Below are positions 55,289 to 62,244 of a stretch of 64,000 nucleotides of DNA, in pieces. The stretch comes from Segatella baroniae B14 (GTDB taxonomy: Bacteria > Bacteroidota > Bacteroidia > Bacteroidales > Bacteroidaceae). The DNA lies in NCBI RefSeq assembly GCF_022024235.1, contig NZ_CP091799.1, forward strand, positions 1,094,001 through 1,158,000, given 5' to 3'. The notes under the pieces were generated by a model that was not told where the DNA came from, did no database searches, and was given only the letters and a program-made list of their open reading frames with translations. A program made the translations under genes and the position numbers. The stretch's first letter is position 1. The number at the start of each line of letters is the position of its first letter.

Positions 55289-55891
55289 ATGAAAGAAATT
55301 GCCACTACAACTCGCGACATCGCTCGTGAACTTGCTAGAAAATACAGTACAATGACACATGAGGAACTAGATACCTTAGAAAGTATCTTAGTTCCTATGA
55401 AATTCGCTAAAGGCGATATGATACTTAAAGAAGGTGATTTATGTGATAGTATATATTACATAGAAAAAGGACTCATTCGACAATTCTACTTTAAAAATGG
55501 AAAAGAAGTGACAGAACACTTAGGTGAAGATCATACCATTGTTATGTGTATAGAAAGCCTTTTTAAAGAAGAACCTACCCGACTTCAAGTTGAAGCTTTA
55601 GAACCAACTCTTATGTATGGCTTACCTAAAAAGCGATTAGAAGAAGAGGCTATACATAACACAAATATTCAGATGCTCTATCGAAAAATATTGGAAGAAA
55701 GCCTCATCATAAGTCAAGTACATGCTGATCTTGTAAGATTCGAGAGTGCACAAAATCGATATAAAAAAATGTGCAAACTTAGTCCTCAAGTAATATTACG
55801 TGCCCCTTTAGTATATATTGCCAATTATTTACAAATGACTCCAGAAACACTTAGTCGAGTTAGAGCAGCTTCACTACTAGATGATGAATAA
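55289..55891 (+). CDS. Crp/Fnr family transcriptional regulator
   Basis: This 200-aa regulator has a cyclic-nucleotide-binding-like beta domain (about residues 30-120, KGDMILKEGDLCDSIYYIEKG) and a C-terminal helix-turn-helix (about 165-195, YIANYLQMTPETLSRVRA). No Fnr-type Cys cluster is present, so it is not an obvious [4Fe-4S] oxygen sensor, and the effector is unknown. It is notable for a perfect Shine-Dalgarno AAAGGAGG just before the ATG (55276-55283), rare in this window. It follows lepA and ends at a strong hairpin. Confidence 0.88.
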   Translation: MKEIATTTRDIARELARKYSTMTHEELDTLESILVPMKFAKGDMILKEGDLCDSIYYIEKGLIRQFYFKNGKEVTEHLGEDHTIVMCIESLFKEEPTRLQVEALEPTLMYGLPKKRLEEEAIHNTNIQMLYRKILEESLIISQVHADLVRFESAQNRYKKMCKLSPQVILRAPLVYIANYLQMTPETLSRVRAASLLDDE

Positions 55892-55920
55892 TTCAAAAAA
55901 GTAACTATAATGCAAAATAA

Positions 55921-55958
55921 AAAATGGATGCTAATCACATTTGATTAGCATCCATTTT
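55921..55958. terminator. Bidirectional terminator after the Crp/Fnr gene
   Basis: A 17-bp perfect stem (55921-55937 with 55942-55958) has a 4-nt loop and flanking A/T runs. Confidence 0.9.
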
Positions 55959-55982
55959 TTTATTACTATAAAAGAAAACTAA

Positions 55983-56720
55983 TTATTCAGCTTCTTCTAC
56001 AGGCTTCATATTTGTATATACATTCTGTACATCATCAAACTCTTCAAGCTTCTCAACCATCTTATCGATAGTCTCACGCTGTTCGTCTGTAACATCCTTC
56101 AAATCTGTAGGAATGCGAGTAAATTCAGCACTAGTAATCTCAAAACCATTCTCTTCGAGATATTTCTGAATGCCACCAAAACTTGTAGGCTCACCATAAA
56201 TCGTGATTTCCTGAGCTTCTTCATCCTCATCGAATTCATCATCAACACCAAGGTCAATCAACTCAAGAATCAACTCATCCATATCCAAATCGTCCTTCTT
56301 CTTAAAAGTGAATACACACTTATGATCAAAGAGGAAACTCAATGAACCTTGTGTACCAAGGTTACCATTAAACTTATTAAAGACAGAACGTACATCAGCA
56401 ACTGTACGAGTTGTATTATCAGTCAATGTATCAACAAATACAGCGATACCGTGAGGGCCATAACCTTCATATGGAACTTCCTTGTAATCGCTGGTATCCT
56501 TACCCATTGCATTTTTGATAGCACGAACAATATTGTCTTTAGGCATATTTTCACGCTTACAAGTAGCAATGATAGCACGGAGACGAGGATTGTTTTCTGG
56601 TTCTGGACCACCAGCCTTAACAGCAATAGCAATCTCCTTACCCAATTTCGTGAACGTACGGGCCATATGACCCCATCTTTTCAACTTAGTCGCTTTACGA
56701 TATTCAAATGCTCTTCCCAT
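55983..56720 (-). CDS. YebC/PmpR-type regulator or translation factor
   Basis: This 245-aa YebC/PmpR protein has the N-terminal GRAFEYRKATKLKRWGHMART and GGPEPENNPRLRAII hallmarks. The family has been described both as transcription regulator and, more recently, as a factor helping ribosomes at proline-rich sequences. No DNA-binding motif is obvious. The C-terminal lobe is very acidic (VDDEFDEDEEAQEIT). It lies 37 bp downstream of pheT on the same strand and is likely cotranscribed. Confidence 0.93.
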   Translation of the reverse strand: MGRAFEYRKATKLKRWGHMARTFTKLGKEIAIAVKAGGPEPENNPRLRAIIATCKRENMPKDNIVRAIKNAMGKDTSDYKEVPYEGYGPHGIAVFVDTLTDNTTRTVADVRSVFNKFNGNLGTQGSLSFLFDHKCVFTFKKKDDLDMDELILELIDLGVDDEFDEDEEAQEITIYGEPTSFGGIQKYLEENGFEITSAEFTRIPTDLKDVTDEQRETIDKMVEKLEEFDDVQNVYTNMKPVEEAE

Positions 56721-56757
56721 TGGAATTATATTTTAAAAATTATTGTATATCAATATT

Positions 56758-59226
56758 TTAACGTAACTCTGCATTCAATTTACCAGTTAACTGAGTAATC
56801 AACTTCTTCATGATAGCATCAATTGCTTTATCATTCAAAGTCTTATTATCATCCTGAAGTATGAAATTAACAGCATAGCTCTTCTTACCCACAGGTAAGT
56901 TTTTACCCTCATACACATCGAAGAGTTCAACTGACTTCAATAATTTCTTTTCACACTGCTTCGCTATATTTTCTATATCCAAAAATTGTACATTTTTGTC
57001 TACTAACAAAGCCAAGTCACGGCTAACTGCAGGATACTTGCTGATTTCCTTGAACACAATTTTATTCTTGCGAATAGCCTTCATAACTGCATCCCAATTA
57101 ATATCAGCATAATAAACGTCACTCTGTAAGCCAAATAACTTTTTAATCTTCAAGCTCAAAACACCGACTTCAGCAAGGATACGTCCACCTCTATTCTCAT
57201 AACGTAAACCTTTTGAGAAAATATCATTATCACTAGCCTTAATAACGACAGCACCTGCAGACAAACCAACACGAGCGAAAATATTCTCTACATATGCTTT
57301 CATCTCGTAGATTGTTGAATCTTCATCAGCATGAGCCCAACTACCCTGAACACGCTTACCAGTCAACCACAAAGCTATATGACTCTCTTGAACGTAAGCG
57401 CTAATTGGACTATCTTCAGTCCATTTATCCTTATTATAGATATATGTATTTCCTACCTCAAAAAATTTTAAATTAGGGCGTTTACGATTCACATTACGAA
57501 CGATACTCTCCAGACCTCCGAATAACATTGTCTGACGCATAACACCTAAATCTGAACTTAATGGATTCATGACCTTAACAGTGCTATCTTGAGTATAGAC
57601 ATTCATATTTAAATCTGAGTAATAAGAAGATTTACTCAAAGAATTATTTAAAATCTCATTAAAGCCACATCCAACTAACTGTTCACTTACCAAATTAGTT
57701 AATTTAGCCTTATGGTCTTCTTCCCCCTGAATCGTTAATGTACTATTTAATGTTGTTCCTATTTCAACATTATTATAACCATAAATACGCAAGATATCTT
57801 CAACTACATCACATGGTCGCTGAACATCAACACGATAAGCAGGGACATCTAGTCTAAGACCATTATCTCTTTCCTCTACGATCTTCATTTCTAGGCTAGT
57901 TACAATATTCTTAATTGTATCATGCCCTATAGCCTTACCTATAAGTTTATCTACGTAATCGTATTCCAAATCAACTGAGAAATCAGCAATCGGTTCAGGA
58001 TATACATCCTTAATATTCATGCTCACTTTACCACCAGCTAATTCTTTAATCAAAATTGCTGCTTGTTTTAAAGCATATATTACTCCATTAGGATCAATAC
58101 CACGCTCAAAACGATAACTAGCATCTGTACTTAAACCATGACGACGGGCACTCTTACGAATCCATGTTGGGTGGAAATATGCAGACTCTAATACAACATT
58201 CTTGGTTGTTTCATAAGTACCACTACCCTTGCCACCAAATACACCAGCAATACACATAGGTTCTTCGGCATTGCAAATGCTCAAATCTCTTTCACCAAGG
58301 ATATGTTTTTCACCATCAAGAGTAACAAATTCTGTGCCTTCTGGCTGAGTACGAACAATAATTTTATGACCTTTGACCATATCTGCATCAAAGCAATGCA
58401 TAGGCTGACCATAAGCCATCATAACGTAATTAGTAATATCAACTATATTGTTGATTGGTCGCAGTCCAATAACAGAAAGCTTATTTTTTAACCAATCTGG
58501 ACTTTCTTTTACTTCACAATCAGCTATGCTTAAACATGCATAACGCTTACATGCCTCCGTATTTTCAATCTCGACATCTATTGGCATATTTTGATTGTCA
58601 ACCTGAAATGCAGAACAATCAGGACGATGCAAAGAAGTTTTATAGCCGTTCTGTTTCAACCATGCATAAAGATCACGGGCAACACCATAATGAGATAACG
58701 CATCTGCACGATTAGCGGTAATATCTATTTCTATAATCCAGTCACTCTCTAAGTGATAATATTCTGCAGCAGGAGTACCTACAACTGCATCTTCTGGCAA
58801 AACGATGATTCCATCATGAGATGTACCTACACCGATCTCATCTTCTGCACAAATCATACCGAAACTATCTACACCACGAAGACGTCCCTTTTTGATTGTA
58901 AAGCTTTCTTCTCCATCATACAAGACACATCCAAGGTCAGCAACAATTACCTTCTGACCTGCAGCTACATTTGGAGCGCCACACACTATCTGCTGTGGCT
59001 CACCCTTACCAAGATCTACAGTTGTAATATGCAAATGATCTGAATTAGGATGATTTTCACAAGTTAAAACTTTACCAACAAAGAGGCCCTGAAGACCACC
59101 CTTAATAGACTGAACTTCTTCAAGTGAGTCAACTTCCAAGCCTGTAGAAGTCAGCGCGTCCGCAGTCTCCTGTGGGGTTAAGTCGAAATCGACATAATCT
59201 TTAAGCCATTTATAAGAAACTTTCAT
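56758..59226 (-). CDS. pheT: Phenylalanyl-tRNA synthetase beta subunit
   Basis: This is the large subunit of the alpha2-beta2 enzyme charging tRNA-Phe. It has an N-terminal EMAP/OB-fold tRNA-binding domain (about 40-150), B3/B4 editing domain (about 210-390), B5 (about 400-480), catalytic-like class II core (about 500-690) and C-terminal FDX-ACB anticodon-binding domain (about 730-822). At 822 aa it is full length for the bacterial type. pheS is not next to it. It is followed by the yebC-type gene. Confidence 0.96.
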   Translation of the reverse strand: MKVSYKWLKDYVDFDLTPQETADALTSTGLEVDSLEEVQSIKGGLQGLFVGKVLTCENHPNSDHLHITTVDLGKGEPQQIVCGAPNVAAGQKVIVADLGCVLYDGEESFTIKKGRLRGVDSFGMICAEDEIGVGTSHDGIIVLPEDAVVGTPAAEYYHLESDWIIEIDITANRADALSHYGVARDLYAWLKQNGYKTSLHRPDCSAFQVDNQNMPIDVEIENTEACKRYACLSIADCEVKESPDWLKNKLSVIGLRPINNIVDITNYVMMAYGQPMHCFDADMVKGHKIIVRTQPEGTEFVTLDGEKHILGERDLSICNAEEPMCIAGVFGGKGSGTYETTKNVVLESAYFHPTWIRKSARRHGLSTDASYRFERGIDPNGVIYALKQAAILIKELAGGKVSMNIKDVYPEPIADFSVDLEYDYVDKLIGKAIGHDTIKNIVTSLEMKIVEERDNGLRLDVPAYRVDVQRPCDVVEDILRIYGYNNVEIGTTLNSTLTIQGEEDHKAKLTNLVSEQLVGCGFNEILNNSLSKSSYYSDLNMNVYTQDSTVKVMNPLSSDLGVMRQTMLFGGLESIVRNVNRKRPNLKFFEVGNTYIYNKDKWTEDSPISAYVQESHIALWLTGKRVQGSWAHADEDSTIYEMKAYVENIFARVGLSAGAVVIKASDNDIFSKGLRYENRGGRILAEVGVLSLKIKKLFGLQSDVYYADINWDAVMKAIRKNKIVFKEISKYPAVSRDLALLVDKNVQFLDIENIAKQCEKKLLKSVELFDVYEGKNLPVGKKSYAVNFILQDDNKTLNDKAIDAIMKKLITQLTGKLNAELR

Positions 59227-59305
59227 TATAATGATTTTTATTGTATACTCAAAAACTTTGCAAAAATACTATTTTTTTGGGACATATACAAAAAATACCT
59301 AAGAA

Positions 59306-59338
59306 ATTGTAGGCATAGCTTAAAGCTATGCCTACAAT
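59306..59338 (-). terminator. Terminator of the cytidylate-kinase-like gene
   Basis: A 16-bp stem (59306-59321 with 59323-59338) almost without a loop, followed on the minus strand by TTTCTTAGG. The T-run is modest. Confidence 0.7.
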
Positions 59339-59370
59339 AAATCTATCTATTAATTTTCTTCTAAAAAATG

Positions 59371-59991
59371 CTACCCTATAAAGTTCAAGAGGAATTCAAC
59401 AGCTCCCTGAACCCCAAAATTTTTCACATCTAAAGCCAAGTCATAATTTCGTGCATCATACCAATTACATCCTGTAAACGTTTTCGTAAACAGTTCACGC
59501 GTATAATCATTATCAGCTATCAATTCCTTTGCTTTGATTTCATTTACGTTATATCGCTCCATAATCCGCTTAATTCTTACATCTTTTGGTGCATGAATAA
59601 ACAATTTCAGACTATTTGATTCATCTCTGAAAATATCAAATCCGCACCTTCCGACAATTACACACGATTCTTGATAAGCAATTTCACGAATAGCCGCTTT
59701 TTGGGCCAAAAATAGCTGACGAGAAGTTATATTTTGAGCATCTACAAAATATTCATTCATACTCATGAAGTTTGAATAAAACTGAGCAAAATCTTCCCAC
59801 CACGAAGGACGTCGGTTTTCGATAATACTAGCCTCTTCCGGTGTTATATTAAATTTATTAGCAACAGCTTCAACGATTTGTTTGTCTATAAATCTAACAC
59901 CTAATTGCCTAGCAAGCTCTTCACCTATAGCATGGCCACCTGAGCCAAACTCTCTATTAATCGTTATAACAAATTTTTCGTTTTTATTCAT
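59371..59991 (-). CDS. Cytidylate-kinase-like protein
   Basis: This 206-aa protein of the cytidylate-kinase-like family (P-loop, AAA_26 type) begins ITINREFGSGGHAIGEELA, the Gly-rich P-loop variant GSGGHAIG at about 17-24. The middle has INTRRPSWWEDF-type, VGRCGFDIF and HAPKDVRIKRIM segments. The classical Lys-Ser/Thr of the P-loop is missing, as in other members. The substrate is unknown; it may be a small-molecule kinase. It is transcribed alone and ends in a stem-loop. Confidence 0.82.
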   Translation of the reverse strand: MNKNEKFVITINREFGSGGHAIGEELARQLGVRFIDKQIVEAVANKFNITPEEASIIENRRPSWWEDFAQFYSNFMSMNEYFVDAQNITSRQLFLAQKAAIREIAYQESCVIVGRCGFDIFRDESNSLKLFIHAPKDVRIKRIMERYNVNEIKAKELIADNDYTRELFTKTFTGCNWYDARNYDLALDVKNFGVQGAVEFLLNFIG

Positions 59992-60100
59992 GACATTGTA
60001 TCTTTATTGGTTAACTGCTGTAAATATAGTAAAAAATATTGGAAGTTAGAGTACTAATATATATTTTTTCTTCAAAATCGCACATAATTTATAAATCAAA

Positions 60101-60143
60101 AAATGAGGCTCTTTTGTTTTTCTATAACAAAAGAGCCTCATTT
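60101..60143. terminator. Terminator of the flavoprotein gene
   Basis: An 18-bp perfect stem (60101-60118 with 60126-60143) has a 7-nt loop, 20 bp after the COG2509-type stop on the minus strand. Confidence 0.88.
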
Positions 60144-60162
60144 ACACTAGAATATTTAATGA

Positions 60163-61743
60163 TTATAACGCTTTTAAATAAGCAGAGCAAGCCTCAGCGC
60201 ATCGTTCTCCATCCACGCCAGCACTTACGATTCCACCAGCATATCCAGCTCCTTCACCACAAGGGAATAGTCCTTTAATCCGAACGTGTTCTAAAGTTTC
60301 ACGGTCTCTTAAAATTCTGACAGGAGAAGATGTCCTTGTTTCTGTCGCAATCATTACGGCCTCATTTGTAAGAAATCCATGGGCATGTTTTCCGAAAGTT
60401 TTAAAACCCTCTTGCAAACGTTTCACCACGAATTCAGGCATCCAAAAATGGAGAGGACTTGAAATAAGCCCTGGTGCATAACTAGATTTTGGCAAATCAT
60501 ATGACAATCGACCATTAACAAAATCTGCCATACGTTGAGCTGGAGCCGTCTGCTTCATATTACCCTGTAGCCAACAGTCTTTTTCTAGTTTTTCTTGGAA
60601 CCGCATTAAACATAAAGGATCATCTCCCTCCACATCTTCTGGATGCATTTCAACCACCATACCAGAATTAGACCATGCAGTTCCTCGATTTGCAGGGCTC
60701 ATACCATTGGTTACTAACTGCTGAGGTCCAGTAGCTGCAGGAATAACAAAACCACCAGGACACATACAAAAGCTATATACTCCACGCCCCTCTACCTGCG
60801 TTACAAATGAATACTCTGCAGCAGGGAGATATTTACCTCTACCATTTTTATTATGATATTGTATCTGATCGATTAAAAGAGAAGGATGTTCTAACCTTAC
60901 ACCAACAGCAATTCCTTTTGCTTCTATTTCTATTTTTGCTTCACTCAAATAGCGATAAACATCTCGAGCAGAATGGCCCGTGGCTAAAATAACAGGGCCA
61001 CGAAATATCTTTTCTGCTTGAGTAACTAAATCCAAGGCTTCTACACCTACGACTGATTTTTCTGCGCCATTCTGTTCTAAAATCAGTCTCACCATTTTAG
61101 TTTCAAAATGAACTTCACCACCACACTTCAAGATTGTGTTTCTCATATTTTCTATTACACGAGGTAATTTATCTGTACCAATATGAGGATGAGCATCAGA
61201 CAATATTGAAGTAGAGGCACCATGCTGACAAAAGACATTGAGTATTTTTACTACATTACCTCGCTTTTTACTTCGAGTATACAATTTACCATCAGAATAA
61301 GCGCCGGCTCCGCCTTCTCCAAAACAATAATTGCTTTCCTCATCAACTTTCTGTGTTTTAGTTATCTTGGCCAAGTCCACTTTTCTTCTGCGTACATCCT
61401 TGCCTCTTTCCAAAACAATTGGCCGGAAGCCCAACTCTATCAAACGAAGTGCCGCAAAAAGGCCACCAGGCCCCTCACCTACAACTATAACCGGTGACGA
61501 CGACTCAACATTAGGGTATTCTGTATGCTCATAAGCATCGTCTTGAGGATACTCATTGATATATACGCGCAAAGAAAGATTTACAAAGATTTGACGCTGA
61601 CGTGCATCTATACTTCTTTTAAGAATTCGTACCTGATTCAGAGTACGAACATCTAATCCCTTCTCTTTAGAGATATATAACTTAATATTTTCCTCATTAG
61701 CTGCAACCTGAGGCAACACTCTAATTTGATATTCTTCAATCAT
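60163..61743 (-). CDS. FAD-dependent oxidoreductase (COG2509-type)
   Basis: This 526-aa flavoprotein has a short N-terminal domain (residues 1-80) then the FAD-binding Rossmann motif VVGEGPGGLFAALRL (near residues 87-101). FGEGGAGAYSDGKL and the final GLFPCGEGAGYAGGIVSAGVDG confirm the family, which is annotated as uncharacterised FAD-dependent dehydrogenase. The reaction is unknown. It has a -7 box TAAGTTTG on the minus strand (61769-61762). Confidence 0.87.
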   Translation of the reverse strand: MIEEYQIRVLPQVAANEENIKLYISKEKGLDVRTLNQVRILKRSIDARQRQIFVNLSLRVYINEYPQDDAYEHTEYPNVESSSPVIVVGEGPGGLFAALRLIELGFRPIVLERGKDVRRRKVDLAKITKTQKVDEESNYCFGEGGAGAYSDGKLYTRSKKRGNVVKILNVFCQHGASTSILSDAHPHIGTDKLPRVIENMRNTILKCGGEVHFETKMVRLILEQNGAEKSVVGVEALDLVTQAEKIFRGPVILATGHSARDVYRYLSEAKIEIEAKGIAVGVRLEHPSLLIDQIQYHNKNGRGKYLPAAEYSFVTQVEGRGVYSFCMCPGGFVIPAATGPQQLVTNGMSPANRGTAWSNSGMVVEMHPEDVEGDDPLCLMRFQEKLEKDCWLQGNMKQTAPAQRMADFVNGRLSYDLPKSSYAPGLISSPLHFWMPEFVVKRLQEGFKTFGKHAHGFLTNEAVMIATETRTSSPVRILRDRETLEHVRIKGLFPCGEGAGYAGGIVSAGVDGERCAEACSAYLKAL

Positions 61744-61834
61744 ATTACTTTATTTTAAACGCAAACTTACTCATTTTTTTTCAAAATACAGCACTTTCTA
61801 CATAAGAAAGCGGTCTATTTAAAATAAATTTAAA

Positions 61835-61871
61835 AGAAGTTTGGACTTCTCAAAAAATATAGATAACTTTG
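61835..61871 (+). promoter_or_regulatory. Promoter with dyad over the -33 box
   Basis: TTTG 61840-61843, 20-bp spacer, TAACTTTG 61864-61871. The dyad AGAAGT-TTGG-ACTTCT (61835-61850) encloses the -33 box, so a repressor or activator could act here. Confidence 0.65.
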
Positions 61872-61877
61872 CGGTCA

Positions 61878-61946
61878 GTGATTAATATGAGGTTATTTAT
61901 TCACCTGAAGGGTTGTTGTCTGTGATAGATAGCAACTCTTTTTTTT
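61878..61946 (+). ncRNA. Candidate short regulatory RNA or attenuator leader
   Basis: The predicted transcript begins about 7 nt after the -7 box and ends in an intrinsic terminator: 13-bp stem with G-U pairs (61910-61922 with 61926-61938), 3-nt loop and 8 T (61939-61946). It contains a small frame at 61887-61925. Transcript ends are estimated. Confidence 0.5.
61887..61925 (+). CDS. Candidate 12-residue leader peptide with Cys-Cys
   Basis: ATG at 61887 begins M-R-L-F-I-H-L-K-G-C-C-L, stop TGA at 61923-61925. The last four codons are the left arm of the terminator, and the stop is its loop. A ribosome stalled at the two Cys codons would block the hairpin, so the frame could be an attenuator. 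Whether it is translated is unknown; no Shine-Dalgarno is present. Confidence 0.4.
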   Translation: MRLFIHLKGCCL

Positions 61947-62032
61947 AGCTATTAAAAAAAAGATATATTCGACCTTTATGATTACAATAATCTGCTTTTT
62001 CAAAAGTTTTACTTACAATTTTTTATATTTTT

Positions 62033-62064
62033 CTTGGTATAACCTTATAAAATTAGTACTTTTG
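62033..62064 (+). promoter_or_regulatory. thrA promoter
   Basis: CTTG 62033-62036, 20-bp spacer, TACTTTTG 62057-62064. Same CTTGGTA box and spacing as the hisG promoter. Confidence 0.68.
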
Positions 62065-62112
62065 CAAACGTACAGAGTTAGCAAACTATTGTTTGCATCG
62101 AAATTCGAAGAG

Positions 62113-62176
62113 AGAGAAACCCAGTAATCAATTTCGCCTCTGTTGTTAGGTAGGCGCCTTTGAGCGTTGGTTCTCT
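62113..62176 (+). promoter_or_regulatory. Structured part of the thrA 5' leader
   Basis: AGAGAAACC (62113-62121) can pair with GGTTCTCT (62169-62176) with a one-base bulge, enclosing a CGCCT/AGGCG hairpin (62135-62139 with 62152-62156). Further hairpins: GCAAAC/GTTTGC at about 62080-62096 and CCCCG/CGGGG near 62210-62226. No ATG-started leader frame is present. Confidence 0.4.
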
Positions 62177-62244
62177 TTATTCTATTTCACTCATTTACAA
62201 AAATTATCCCCCCGTCCGTTTCGGGGCCGTTAATCTAAAAAAGT

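Larger units (their letters stand above)
61744..62244. other. Regulatory intergenic region before thrA
   Basis: About 500 bp contain, in order: the minus -7 box of the flavoprotein gene; a dyad AGAAGT-N4-ACTTCT (61835-61850); a consensus plus-strand promoter (61840-61871); a short frame and intrinsic terminator (61887-61946); a second promoter (62033-62064); and a structured 160-nt thrA leader. Confidence 0.65.

Noticed and set aside
56349..56798. 149-aa plus-strand frame over yebC and pheT end
   Set aside because: Antisense to two conserved genes and no start context.
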